64,000 bases of DNA, from NCBI GenBank assembly GCA_951802195.1, contig OX637620.1:1054001-1118000 (forward strand), read 5' to 3'. The position numbers and the translations under genes were made by a program. The notes beneath the pieces are model-generated. The model saw nothing but the letters and a program-made list of their open reading frames with translations. It searched no databases and was not told the origin of the DNA. Origin of the DNA: Tausonia pullulans. Taxonomy: Eukaryota; Basidiomycota; Tremellomycetes; Cystofilobasidiales; Mrakiaceae. Shown here piece after piece: positions 22,527 to 37,175 of the stretch (position 1 is its first letter; every line of letters starts with the position of its first letter).

Positions 22527-23566
22527 TCAAAAGGTTTTGGATAGGATGTCGTAGTCAATATTCGCCTGCTCCTCCTCCTTGAGACATCGCGATGGCGATG
22601 TCGCGTCAATTTCAAAGCTGCAAGATGAACCGCAGAGGAATTAGCGCGGTGCTCATCACTTTCTTTTGGGCGACAAGCTCACCCATTCCGCTTGTAGAAC
22701 CGGATGGCCTGGGCGTTATCTGGAGCATTTGAAGAGGACACAGCTCAGGTTGCGGTACTGTCGCGGTTGCGTTGCGCTGACCTTTAAGAACGGTGAGCAT
22801 GACCTTCCGGATATCGATGCTCTTGCCGATCGATTCTAGGGCTGTGACGAGAGCACACCCAAGCCCAAGGCCCTGGCTCTCCTTTGAGACACTGAGTTCG
22901 TACCTGGCAGAGTGCACAACGAGGGTTAGTATGAAGAAGCGAAGCGGCGCGCATCCTTCTCTGATCTGCCAACGACCTTTCACTCCTCGCCCATCCTGAT
23001 GCTTACAAATAAAGCACGACCTCATCATTCCCCTTAATGTCCTCCTCGATATCGGCGCGCCACATGAGGTAGCCTTGGACTGTCTTTGATCGCTCGCTCG
23101 GCTTCGCAACGATGAACCGCGAGAGCGGGTGGAAAAGCTCCTTCTTCTTCTCGGCTGGATGCCAGCCGAAAGACGAGGGGACGTCTGCGGTCGAGCGAGT
23201 ACGACGAAGAAGAACACGGTCAGCGAGACGGGACTGATAGACGGCGTTTGGCTTCGACAACGAACAAAGCTCCTTCATGTTGGCCTCAAAGATTGCGAAG
23301 ATTATGGCCTTTTCCTGAGGTGTGAAGGGAGCAGCCCGGATGGAGAAGTAGGACCTTCATGAAGGCGGTCAGGTTTGAATCGGTCGCAGGATGGTGAAAG
23401 GGGGAGAGCGGCCATACGACGCGCTCGACGGTACCGGAAGGAGAGCAGCGAGGTCCTGCGTTGAGTACTGAGAGGAGTGTCAGCAGCATTGTTGACTTGA
23501 CCAGATGGAATAGAGGCATACATGGGTGGCACGCTGGACGAGCTCTTCACGGTCGAGGTCGGTCAT
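22527..23566 (-). CDS. NAT4: N-alpha-acetyltransferase 40 (histone H4/H2A-specific)
   Basis: GNAT-fold acetyltransferase of the NAA40/Nat4 type, which acetylates the N-terminal serine of histones H4 and H2A. Exons: 23522-23566, 23435-23467, 23007-23314, 22782-22903, 22683-22719, 22527-22617; 211 aa. Seen: AIIFAIFEANMKELC (substrate-side helix), GYLMWRADIEEDIKGNDEVV, then YELSVSKESQGLGLGCALV with the acetyl-CoA loop Q-G-L-G-L-G, KVMLTVLKDNAQAIRFYKRN, and the family's C-terminal GFEIDATSPSRC. The core is certain. The N-terminus is less so: I use a 33-nt second exon that keeps phase 0 throughout, but a longer exon to the GT at 23352 in another frame is possible if the first exon differs. Confidence 0.88.
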
Positions 23567-24094
23567 AGATGTGATAGTTGAAGATGAGGCAAGTCAAGCG
23601 CGACGCCGCAACGCGTCGACTTCGTGTTGCCTGGCGGACGCGCTTTGTCATTCTCCGATCTCGCTCTCCCGCTGCGAACGACCCTTTCTCCGGCCGACTG
23701 GGTCTCAAACGCGGCGCCGCAGTGACCGAGGCACAGACTGTACATTTCAGAAATACAGGGTCGTCTTGTGGCGACGAGGAGTGACTAGAGAAGAACTATC
23801 TATGGACAAAACGGCGCAGCAGATGGGGTGCTTCAAGCGATGGAACAAGAGAGGAGTAGGAAGGAGGAGAGAGGACTGATGCGAAAGATTACAGAGGAGT
23901 GGGAAGATCTGTTGGTAGAGAGGCACTGCCCATGAAGACAAGAGAACATCCGTGAGGACCGAGAGGTGGCGGAAGAGGGGGGGGGGGGAGGTAGAAATCT
24001 GAGAGCTTGCGCACTGACAAGAAAAAAGAAAGATAAGAGCGAGGGACAAAACAAGGATGACAAGCAAAAGCAGCAACGAGCGAGCGAGGTGAGA
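23567..24094. other. Intergenic spacer
   Basis: 528 bp between two minus-strand genes. Purine-rich, with a run of G at about 23978-23990. It should contain the NAA40 promoter and the 3' UTR of the next gene. Confidence 0.5.
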
Positions 24095-26598
24095 TCACAG
24101 GTTCACGCCGAGTCTCTCGAGCATCCGCAGATCGACATCTGAGAGGGGAGCGGTCGGCCGGGGGTTGTGGTGACTACTATGGGAAGGATTGCCGCTGCCG
24201 CTCGAGACATGTCCGACGGAAACATTCGAGGAAACGACACGCGGACTCGGGGTCGCGATCGAAGGGCTTGAGATGGTCGACATGGTCGACCTGGCGTTCG
24301 AAGCCATGGCCGGGAGCGAGGTGCTCGAGAATGAACGATGGACAAATGGGCGGGAGGAGGGTGAGAGAGATGACCGGTCGAGGACTGGTGGCGGCGGCAG
24401 GGTCGGAGAGAAGTGTGGCGGTCCGAAGGCGTGATCGCTCGGTATGCCATGGGAAAGGAAGGCCATTGAGCCGGAGATGGGTAACGGCGAGCGGCGCTCC
24501 ATGGGTGGCGGCCGCGCATACGGGTAATGGCAGTCCGAGGAGAAAGAGCGGTGGCCGTCTGAGGAGGACGAGCTTGTCGAGGCGAAACTGGAGGGTCTTG
24601 CCAAGTCGGTGTCTTCGCCATGGTCCATGGACCGGGGCCTTGAATGATGGCGGGCTCGAGCATGAGGCGAGGGTGGTGCTGCGTCGGAGTACCCCTGAAA
24701 GCTGGATTCTCTCGCTGCCGAAGATTCGTAGTTTACCCTTGAGGAAGAGCCGGAGCCCCTGTCAGATCTGCTGCTGCCGCTTCCTTCTCCAGGCGTGACT
24801 GGCCGCGTAGATCGCCGGGACACCGTGGTCGAGCGGGAACGACTGGCGCTTGTACTCGACACTGCCTGTCGCTGCCACATTCCAACGTCGAGCTTGGCCC
24901 ACCGGGGGGACAGCGATGGCCGTGTGTAGCGGTCAGGTGGGTTGAGGCCATCGTGGTAGGCGATGAGATCTGGTCAATTGAGATGAGAAGATGCATGGAT
25001 GAGCTCTCGCAATTGGATTGAGGACAGCGGAGGCGCCGGTGAATGGTAATTCACCGGCCTCTGGTCCACATGAGGCGATGCATGCGGTGCTTCTTCGCAC
25101 TCACGGTATTTCCTCGCCGAACCGTCAACAGTGATGCTAGACGCAAATGTTTGCTTCACAAGCCACCGGTCGCCCGAGCTCGGTCCGGCGCCAAACTCCG
25201 GTCTGGCGAGAGGTCGGTCGAGAGAGGAAAGAGAGAGGAGAGTGATAAGAGAGACAACAGGGTTTTGATTGTGAAATGTTGATCCAGAGGAGGGAGGTTA
25301 GCCATCGATTTGATGCCAAGGGGGACGACACAGAGTACACGAATGCGCTGCGCATCCGACAAAACTGGGGTGGTAAATGGGCGATCCTCGCTCCGACGCG
25401 CGTGTACTGGGGTGGCGTGCATACTGGGGTGGCGTGGCGTGCACGCGCGTGGCAAGCAAACAAAGTGAAACAATACGAGAGACGGCGACGAGACGTACCT
25501 GGACGCCAACTGGTCGTACGCAAGAAACTCGCCGGTGACTCGAGATGCGCTCCACTTAAGACCTGAGACGAGACACAACCAGGGATGAAAGGGGGAAGAG
25601 GGGCGCAAGAAGGACGAGGGTCGAGAACGAGGTTGAGGACGGTCAAACGGGGAAGGATGAGCGAGCGAAGGCAGGGGTCGTTGAGAAGAATGGGAAGGAG
25701 GGATGGATCAATCAGCCTCCGTTCAGCGCGGTTCTTCGTCTCGAGCTTGTTTCTCCTTCCTGTCTGCCTTCCCGTGGGGCGATTTGTCATTGGCATGAGA
25801 CGAGGCGGCCAAGCCAAAGAGGAAGGGAGGAAGGAAGGAGAGCTGGGCAAGCGTAGAAGAAGGGAAGAGGCTCACCGTCTGTCCATCGTTGCATCTGCGT
25901 CTCTCCTACGAATGGTCCGCGCGTCAGCTTTCCGCTCACTGTCCCCGGTGGCGTCTCCCGGAGTAGAAAGGACAGGAGTGGAAGTAGAGAGAGGGGTCCA
26001 AGGAGAGGGAGGACAAATGTGGGGAGAAGTGAGGGGTCCGCGCACCTTCCTCGAAGACGAAGATGACACCGTCCTTGATGTGGGCTTCTCGCTCCTCACG
26101 TGTGAGCCGTCTAAGTTGAGGAGGAAGGGGTGGCGATGATGACGAGTGCCGTGCGCTCTGTCAGACAGGAAAGAGAAAATGGACTCGGAGCCAAGAAGGC
26201 GGCGACAGGACAGTCTCTCGCTCAATCGACCGACTACACACCTGTACACGCGCGGCAAGATGCCCCGTCGCACAGCCTCGAGAAGCACAAAGCTGTCGGC
26301 CAACAGAGGGAGTGTATGAGAAGCATGTGGGGAATGGCGTTCGAGCGTGGGGAGCAGGGGGAGGAAGAATGAAAAGGATGAAGGAACGTCAGGCGTGTCG
26401 TCTCTCTTCGGCGGCAGCAAGCGGGCAGGGGAGGGAGGGCAAACAAGTTCGGTCGGGCGAGCGGGCCTGGCCAGATACGCGAACACAAGTTGAAAGCTGA
26501 TTCTCTCTCAAGGAAGGAGGGACTCACGCATCATTTGTGTCCCGGAGGAGCGTCTGAGTGCAAGTGGGTACTTGCGGGCCAAGAGGCTCGCGGACCAT
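24095..26598 (-). CDS. WOPR (Gti1/Pac2-family) transcription factor
   Basis: DNA-binding regulator of the WOPR family (Wor1, Ryp1, Sge1, Gti1, Pac2), which controls morphological switching, sporulation and virulence programmes in fungi. Seven exons: 26528-26598, 26242-26292, 26046-26110, 25876-25905, 25499-25562, 25105-25202, 24095-24969; 417 aa. WOPRa: TLLRDTNDAFVLLEAVRRG then ILPRVYRRLTREER and DGVIFVFEEG. Centre: QRWTDGLKWSASRVTGEFL, the most conserved block. WOPRb: GDRWLVKQTFASSI then ARKYHLIAYHDG. The last 280 residues are Ser/Pro/His-rich and disordered, as usual. The domain is broken into six small exons, yet every junction restores the consensus, which makes the model strong. Start ATG at 26598 gives a short 10-residue lead into the domain. 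A 2.6-kb gene-free region lies upstream, typical of heavily regulated master switches. Confidence 0.93.
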
Positions 26599-29224
26599 GA
26601 GGGGTGGTATAGCGAGGACCGCAGAGGGCCGCCAGGGGTGGATTGGGGGGAGGGGAGCGCGAAAGAGCGAGAGAGAGAGAGCGAAGAGATTGGATGTCCC
26701 AAGTCGTAGGTTGGTTGTCGATGAGGTGATGATGAGACTCGTCGTTTGGCACGGGTGCCCTGCTTCTGGCTGGGGTCACAGGGCTTTTTGTGTATGAAAG
26801 GGAAATGGTACTGAGGGAATGGGTTCGTCGAGGGTGGAAGGAAGCTGACGACTTGGATCGGAGAATACATCGTCACCCAAACGGACGTGAACTTCCCTTT
26901 CAGCTTGTCTGTCGCTTCACTTGACTTTGGACAGTCACCTTGCTGCTCTGGAATGCTGCTACTGTCGAATCGGCGGGACGGCCCGATAGAGGAAACAAAG
27001 AAAACACTAAGCGCGATCGCCCCTCGCCCTCCTTCTTCCCGGGGAGGGTCAGAGAGAGTTACAGAGCTGAGAGGCGACCCACATGGGCGGGCGGACGGAC
27101 ACAAGAGGGCGAGAGCGGGGGCGAGCAGTGGCGGCGCGCATCTGGAACCACGCGCAACTCAACTCTCCGCCGCTCTGTTCTGCGTCTCTTCCCTCGCTGC
27201 ATTTCGGGCGGCTAGGGAGATTTCGCCCCCCTTCCCCTCACTCAAACCCCGACCCCTGACCGCTCTTGCCCCTCACGGAGGCACATCGCCCAGTTGGGTG
27301 GCGGGAGCATCTGTGCATTTGCGAAGGAGACCGCCCGCGTTTGATCCTTTCTTGCTAGCAAGGCGGATCGACGATGAAAGCAAAACTCGCTTCCATGACG
27401 TGGCGAGGCTTATGCCCCAAGCGACAGGGGGTTAGGCGGCAGAAGAATGTTTAACGAGCCAACAAAAACAGTAAACAAAGATCAAGAGAAGTTGTGATGA
27501 TGACGTCAAACGAGCGCCGAAAGCAAAGATGGTGATTGTGTTTTAACACTGACGCTCATGCTGAACAAAAGACAGTGCTGACGCGCACTCGCCCGGCCGT
27601 CGGCTCAAGGACTTAGATGCAACCTTGAAGATTTGTAATGAAAGAGAAGGGCAAACCAACAGCGAGCGGCAGGCACGTGGGCGGAGTGCGGTGGGCATGG
27701 GGAAAATGATGAGCACTTCGCTCGCTTCCTTTCTCCTCCCTCTCTTCTCATCTCATTTTTGCATAAAGCGGGCGTCGGGCTAGAGGATTGGGAGGGAAGA
27801 CCCCCCGACTATGACTAACGCCGTCTCCTCCTCACCCAAACTCCGTCCCAGTCTCACGGACGCTATCCTCACTTTCGCCGGCGAGCCTGTCAGAGCCTCC
27901 GTCTTTTAGATCCTCTGGTGAAGTGGCTCGTTGACCAAGACATAAGTCTCTGCGTTTCTCCAATGCGCTCCCTACTCGTCCAGACATTCCTTTCCTGCTG
28001 GGCGGACACTGGAACTGTGTAGAGGACGAAAAACTCGACGGCATGAGCCACAAGACCAACAATCTTAGGGAGGATCAGACGTGACGAATCGCTCAGGCTT
28101 GATTGAATTGAACGAAACCCACTGTACTGCGAGCGAACTTCTCTCCCGCCTCGGAGGCTTTATTATTCTGTCCGCGCGATCCCTGTTTGTTTGCTTCTGA
28201 TTGCTTGCAAATCGCCGAATAGAGGGGATGAGAGCCTCTTTCTCGCACGCGCAGCGCCGACCCGCGGTCCCTCAGCCATGACATACCCGATGAATGGCCA
28301 TTCTTCACTCTCGTGTCTGATGAGAGAGAAAGGCGAGAGAGGGGAGCTTCATACTTGATCCCCGTCATCGCGGACGGATGCGCCATCAAGTAAACCAAGC
28401 CTGCTGTCTTGCCTCCTCCGCCCCTTCCCGTCGTCTTTTTCCCATTCTCATCCTTATTTTCTCTCTCGTCCAACCCACCCGACCGGCAGAAACTCGGTCA
28501 GACAATTATTGTTCCACTTTGCTCTTTCTGACACAGAACATTCATCGATGGCTTTCTCGATGAGCGCTCGGCAATCCCCCTTAGCATCGTCCCATGTCTC
28601 TGACTCATCGGGCCTCTCCGCCCGAAGAGACGGAAGAAAGCTTGCCCGCGCGCTCAAAGAAAAAGTAATCAACCGTGAAATCCCAGGCCATCCCATCGAA
28701 ACTCTTTCTGCAAGTCACCGCCGTGAAATGACTCTCCGCATTTTAGGGGAACCACGGGAAGCTACCACATGCTCCGAATACCGAGGCAGAGGCGCAATGA
28801 ATGCAAAATGCAAAATCATTTGGGACAAGCAAAACATGCAAACATGGGTGACCTGCGGGACTACGTAATCGCCCTTCCCGTCTCGTTCTCATCGGCCAAA
28901 ACTATGACAGGGGCTTTTGTAATAGAGAAGAAAGAAGGGCCTGACGCGTTGTCGATGTTTGCTTGGTGGAGAGAAAAACAAATTGAACCATGCGATATCT
29001 GCAATAACAAAGCAAACAAGCGCGCGGGGATGATTGAGTGAATGTGCAGCGACATGTGGTATGAGGCTAGGGATACAGCGAAGTGTATACGAGAGGATAA
29101 GGGAGAAGGGTATGCATGAGAAAATGCTGGCTGATGTTGTAAAGAAAAGAGAAAAGGATCTAGAACGGAAGTCAAACGACGTCGGGGACAACAGGCAGAA
29201 CCAGACATCCGCGCGCGCAACTAC
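26599..29224. other. 2.6-kb gene-free region upstream of the WOPR gene
   Basis: Largest undivided gap in the window apart from the tRNA region. It lies 5' of the WOPR gene and 3' of the transporter. No exon chain with consistent frames is visible on either strand. It contains a CRE-like palindrome (listed) and AT-richer stretches. Likely the WOPR promoter and long 5' UTR. Confidence 0.5.
27501..27508. promoter_or_regulatory. CRE-like palindrome TGACGTCA
   Basis: A perfect TGACGTCA, the site bound by ATF/CREB-type bZIP factors in fungi, lies about 0.9 kb upstream of the WOPR start codon. A single 8-bp match in a 2.6-kb region can occur by chance. Confidence 0.35.
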
Positions 29225-32122
29225 TCATGCCTCCTGCGTCTGCTGGCCCTCGCGCTCCTCCTGCATGACCTGGCTCTTGAGCTTGAGGTCGATGCAGGGC
29301 GCGAAGCTCGATCCGGCACGGATACGGGGCCCAAACTTGTAGAAGAGGACAGGAAGTGGTGCAAGAAGGACAGCTAGACAGCCGATGAGCGTGCAAGCCC
29401 CTGGTGGAGCAGAAAAAAAAAGGACGGCCAGTCAGTCATGATGCCCACAGCGGCTAGGAAGCGGAAGGTGGGACGAACACTTTACGCCCATGCCGGTGAA
29501 CCACTGGTTGACGAAGAGAGGAAACCCGGCCGCGATAGCGGAACGGACGACGGTATTAGCGGCAAGGGCTGAGAGGGTGTACGTGCGAGTCAGTCATCGA
29601 TAGATATGGCAAAGAGGATGAGAGCAGGGACACTCACCAGAAGCGGCCGACATGAGATATGTATCGACTGTCATTGACAAGGCAAAGTCAGCACCCCGCA
29701 CAGTACGTAACCACAGACGCAAGAGGGCAAGGACTAACCGATGTAGGACAAGAAGGAGATGAAGACCAGACTGAACGAGGCGGCAAAGATGGGCGAACTG
29801 AGTGCCGGAACCCACCAGGGGATCGACTGGGGGAAGTCTCCCGTCCAGCCGAGCATGAAGATGCCTAGAATGAGGCAGGGCCCGGCGATCATGCCACCGT
29901 ATAGCCGCTCCTCCGGAGGCGGGAAACCATGCCACTTGGCGGTGAGGGTGCCATAATGCCTCTGAAGGATGATGTTGATGACTGGTGAGGGAGCACAAGG
30001 TCAAACATGGTACCTGAAGAGGCAATAACTGGCGACGCACTAGCTCCCAAGGTCGTCCCTGCTCCGACGCCGATGAAGACAAGGCCAACTTCGCCGCCGT
30101 TGAAGCCGTATCCCTGGCCCCAGATGATGGGGAACGCCTCAAAGAGTGCGTACAGGATGCCGTAGATGACAGACATGTACTGAATAGCCAAGCGGACTGA
30201 GTACAGGTTCACGCAAACCGAGCCCGTCAACACTCACCAATGTGATAAGAAGAAGCATGGGCTCCTTGGCGAGCATGATCCAAGGCTTGGCGAGCGTGTT
30301 GTGGAGCATGGCCTTTGCTCCTCCAGCTCGACGCTCAATGGGCGCATAAAGCTCTTGGTTGCCAGTCTCCTTGCGCCGCTTGACGGCCTATAGGAGGATG
30401 GTTCAGCATCGCTTATATTCGGATTTATGCGCTCGACTATCGGCTGACCTTTTTGTGCAGTAGGAAAGGCCCGAGGGTCTCGGGAAGAAAGACGAGAGCA
30501 AGGAACCAGCAGCTTCCGGCGAAGATCATCATAATCCAGTCTGCAGGGGTGGTGGGACATCAGTTTGGGGGCTTGAGCCATAGATCCAACCCCCACTTAC
30601 AGATCCAGCGCCAGCCGAGGTGGCTGCCGACGATGAACCCTCCGATGATAGGTCCGATGACAGGCCCGATGAAGACGGAGGCCGCAAAGACGGACACTGA
30701 AAGAGCACATTTCAGCCAGTTTGGTGAGAACAAAAACAGAAGCGACGCACTGGCAGGTCCACGCATGACCGGGTTCGTCAGATCAGCAATGACCCCTCCG
30801 GAGTTGGTCTGCGGGGCATTATTCCGCCAATCAGCCGCGTTGATGGAAACAACCGCAAGATAAAGAGCGAGATGCGCACCAGAGGACTCGAGGCAAAGAA
30901 GCCGGCAAAGAAGCGAGTGATGAGGAGAGTGGCGGTATGACCGGCCGGGCAAAGAGCGCCTGCGTTCCGAACGGGGAGGTGGTCAATCTTTGCAGCCCAC
31001 CGATAAATATTTGAATGGTATGCACCTCCGAGCTGGAACATCGAGTACGAGAACAGGGTGATGATGAAGATGATTCGGCGGCCATAAACTGAGGGCAATC
31101 GAGTGAGCGGACTAATTGCCTTTGCTGCTCGTCAGAGATGTGCGCAACAACTAACTCTCGGAAAAAGGTGCCCAGAACAGGGGTCCAGCGCAGTAACCGA
31201 GAAGGAAGAAAGTCGTGAGCTGAGAAGAGAGAGCCGTGAATCGTCAGGTGGAGCCACAGATAGCATTGGAGCCGCCCCGTCCGCCCGACGGCACTTACGA
31301 GCAGGGCGACCTCTTCAGATATATCGAACTCGGCCGCGATGGCGCGCGTAGCGGAGGAAGGAGCGGACGAAGCGAATGTGCTGTTGAGAGGTGAAGAGAC
31401 ACGGGTTTTCACAACACAACTGAGTCAGATGGGATGGGAAACTCTGGGTGACGTCGACCCGGCGTGGGCGCGCCGATGGCGGCCTCATCCGGGCATTCAA
31501 TCGCCGCCCAAGAACGAGAATAGAGGAGGAAGGCCCTTACACGTTGACAGTCAACCTGGTGTCACGTGAGCACAAGTAGCAGAGATTAATAAAAATGACT
31601 AAGCACCGAATGTCGCACAGGAGTCGTCCACGAGGAACCAGCGCGCGCGGCACTCACAGTGCACAGAGTGCGATCAGCGCCCACTTGCGCTTCTTCGACC
31701 AGTTCTGAGGGTTCGTAGGGTCGTCCGGCCCATCCCAGGTAATCTCGTTTGGGTCCTTCTCCTTGTGCTCCTCCTTGGCCTTCTCGGCCGCGCGCTCGCC
31801 GCCGTCAGGCGAGTCGGGCCTCCACGCCTCGCGCTCCTCTGTTTCATCCCTTGGGACGAACGACGACGGGGCGCGAGCGAGATGCGAGGAGTCGACGACG
31901 ACAGCCTTGGGCTTGTTACTCTGGAGGTGGTCTACAGAGCAGTAAGTAGGAGTGGAAGGGTGGCAAAAGCGAGTTGATCAGTCAGCAGCGAGACAAACAG
32001 GGCCGATGCGCACGCAGGCAGAGAATTCAAGCGCGTGGAAGACGTTTCAACGCACCAGAGAGGGGGAACGACTCGAGGCCAGGCTCGAGAGGTTCATGTA
32101 GCGTTGGTGTAGGTGAGGTCAT
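29225..32122 (-). CDS. MFS transporter, DHA1 (drug:H+ antiporter) type
   Basis: Twelve-TM plasma-membrane exporter of the fungal DHA1 group, which includes polyamine and drug transporters. Sixteen exons (32056-32122, 31658-31931, 31541-31555, 31299-31380, 31156-31219, 31026-31088, 30880-30959, 30751-30808, 30601-30696, 30449-30540, 30238-30387, 30041-30179, 29739-29981, 29638-29667, 29479-29568, 29225-29400) close to 572 aa. Landmarks: WDGPDDPTNPQNWSKKRKW before TM1, NVTFASSAPS, PFSEIYGRRIIF (loop 2-3), ANSGG-like TNSGGVIADL, FIGPVIGPIIGGFI with WRWIYW (antiporter motif C), a central loop with KRRKETGNQELYAP, LYMSVIYGILYALFEAFPI, and the end GVKWGACTLIGC, PVLFYKFGPRIR. Exon 3 is a 15-nt microexon. 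The exon 15 donor GTTCGT (29478) was chosen because it restores the conserved Trp. Substrate unknown. Confidence 0.93.
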
Positions 32123-33187
32123 GGTGGACATGTCGTAAAAGAACAATACGTAAGACGAGGTGGCAGGTGGAAGTTGGAAAGTTCCCAGGTTTAGGATAGA
32201 GGAGGAAGAAGCTTTCGTGGGAGTCTTAGGATGACGAAGTCGCTCTCACATAATCCGAGCGCTCCCCACAGCCGCAGACTGAGGATAAATAGATGGAGGG
32301 CAAGAAGGACTGTCTGGAGGAGGAGGAGAAGGCGGGCGTCTCCGGCCAAAAGACGAGTCTGGGGGCGCGTTCGGCACGACTTTATTAGCTCATCAAGCTT
32401 CAAGCCGAGATTCGGCAGCTCCAGACCCCACGTTCATTTGCGCACCGCAGCAATTAAAGCCTCCTCCGTTTCATCTTCCTCGCCTGCTTGGGAGCAAGTC
32501 TCTGGTCCGATCTTGTTCGCCTTCCATCCGTGGCGAACGCCTTCGAGCGCGATGAACGAAGACGATCAGTCATGTGGCAGATCCTGGTCGGTCGGTTGTT
32601 GACAGTCGATATTTGATCCTTGCCAGACGTTGATGTGGTTGTCGAGGCCTGAGAACTCATTCCAACAACGAGAGGTTTTCACTCTGACGCGGGCTCCTTC
32701 CGACTGCATCTGAGCAATATTCGAAGTTTTACGCGTGCACCCAAATTCCTAAAAGGCGACGTCGACATCGACAAGGACGATAACGGAGGCGCGCGCTCAT
32801 GTGATGACGGGTCGATGATGGATACCCCAGACGACCTGACGACCTGACGGGACCCGGAAACTCGGCCCGTTCCCGCCAGGCTGCGCGCGCGCACTCACAA
32901 GCCAGGTCTCTCCCTCCTTCTATTGGCCTCCCACCATGCCTTATCGACAACAAAAGAAGGTCCAGCCGTCTCCAAGGAGGACGAGTCAGAATCAGAGAGG
33001 GCAGGTAGGACCGAGCGCGGCTGTAGTAGGCAGGACAGGACCGCGAGCGAGGGAGAGCAACGCTCCTGCTGCAAGCCGCCTTCGGTCTCCTGACGCCGAC
33101 TTGCTCGCCCTCATTCGCTCTCACCCGCCTCCTCCGGCCCATTCTCCGGTCCACTTGCCCGCATTGCTCCCTCAGCGCTCCTCAGCC
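32123..33187. other. Divergent promoter region
   Basis: About 1.07 kb between the divergent transporter and alanine aminotransferase genes. No additional gene seen. Confidence 0.55.
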
Positions 33188-35728
<2,541 letters not shown>

Positions 35729-35977
35729 AGTGCGAGACGGGATGGTCGGTGTATGATGACCGGGAGGGGGGAAGTGTTCGATAGTGTTCTCTGTGTGCTC
35801 TGTTTATATTGGTTCGGACTACAATATTGGTCTCTTCTCTTGATGAACATTTCTCTCTCTCGTAGGCAAATGCGAACGACAAGAGTGATCGTGATGGTCG
35901 TGATGGAGTGAGGTGAAATGTGGAGGATGGAGTCTGTCGACGGGATCGCTCGTGTCAATCTAAGATAGTCCAACGCC

Positions 35978-36993
35978 TCAAGAAGAAGCATACTGGCAGA
36001 CACAGGTATGACAAGGACCATTAGTTTTGCATGTCGAGTGCGCGCGACATTGAAGGAGACAAACCTTCTTGGCATAGTCCTTGGCTTTCTTCTCGTACGC
36101 CCCGCGATCTGTCCGGTACTCTTCGGCGATCTGATGAGACGGAGCGAAAGTGAGGAAAGTTCCCGTTGTGAGGGTCAGCCCATGACGCACGCCTTGGAAT
36201 AGACAGACATGAGAGACAGCGACGCGAGACGCACGCTAGTGACGAGGGGATCGTCCGGGTTGGGCTCCGAGAGAAGGTTCGTCAGGCTGAGAAGGACCGT
36301 CGCCATCTTGGTTGCCTGATAGTGTGCATCGAGAAGCATGACGTGAGCAAAGGACGACAGACAGGCACGTCGGCAAGGGAGACGAGCGAAGACGAACCGG
36401 CTTCCAAGCGTCCTGCTTCAAGAGACCAATGCAAATGTTGCCCTCATCATCGATGTTGGGGTGGTAAATCTTGGTCTTGAATTTGATCTGGAGTAGCAAA
36501 GGTCAGTCTCATCGCGTTGGGACGATAGGCAGCATGTAGACTAACAAGGGGAGCTGAAGGGGCCAAGTCTTGTCGTCAGCGAGGCAGCCACCAGACGAGC
36601 GAAATATAGGGCAGCTCACCCTTGAAAGGGTAGTCGGCCGGGAAAATAATGTCGACAGCATACTTGCCGCCCTTGTAAGGCGAGCCTGACTGCACGGCAG
36701 AGAACTGGCCGGTCAGCAGTGAAGCTTCCAGGTGGAAGGCGTTAGAGGCAGCACGACGCGAGCTGCACCCACCGGACCCTGGATAACGGCGGTCCACTTG
36801 AGCATATTGTTGTCCTCGGTTTCGATGGTGATGCCGGTGAGGCCGTCGGCCTTGCGAACATCGCCAAGTTCCTGGGGAGGCGGGAGAGAGCGAGGTCAAC
36901 GAGATGTAGGGGGCCAGTGAGACAGCTCGCTCGCCAAAGGAGAAGGTGAAGGAGGCAGACCTTTTGGATACGACGAAGAGAGACGGCGCTCAT
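35978..36993 (-). CDS. Ubiquitin-conjugating enzyme E2
   Basis: Single-domain E2 of 153 aa that carries ubiquitin as a thioester and hands it to E3-bound substrates. Eight exons: 36961-36993, 36773-36871, 36620-36689, 36546-36553, 36398-36487, 36235-36315, 36065-36130, 35978-35992. Seen: N-terminal helix SLRRIQKELGDVRK; LKWTAVIQGP; GGKYAVDIIFPADYPFK; the KIYHPN motif; catalytic Cys about residue 89 in GNICIGLLKQDAWKPA; LLSEPNPDDPL; C-terminal helix to KKYASS. It sits between the UBC4/5 and UBE2L3 groups by eye, and I do not assign a specific paralogue. Exon 4 is only 8 nt (CTCCCCTT), yet it restores the expected PFKAPLIKF. The gene is divergent from ALG2, with only 182 bp between start codons. 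Confidence 0.93.
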
Positions 36994-37175
36994 ATATGCT
37001 GGTCGAAGGGGAGATGGAGTGGAGGGGCGTCGGGCAGGCAAAGGTGATGGTGGTTGGTAGGAAACTGCTCTTGCTCTCATCTGCACGCGGAGACGTCGCG
37101 TCCTCACCTCTCTCCCTGCTTCCCTCTGACCACCACCTCCCATCTCGCTTGAGCACTCACCGACTCGTCTAAAGC
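36994..37175. promoter_or_regulatory. Compact bidirectional promoter (E2 / ALG2)
   Basis: Only 182 bp separate the divergent start codons of the E2 and ALG2 genes, so one short region must serve both. It is pyrimidine-rich on the plus strand near ALG2. I do not identify a factor site. Confidence 0.6.

Noticed and set aside
23286-23519. Alternative NAA40 N-terminus reading through 23354-23467 in another frame
   Set aside because: It needs a phase-1 first exon that the ATG at 23566 does not provide with a normal donor. The 33-nt exon keeps phase 0 throughout.
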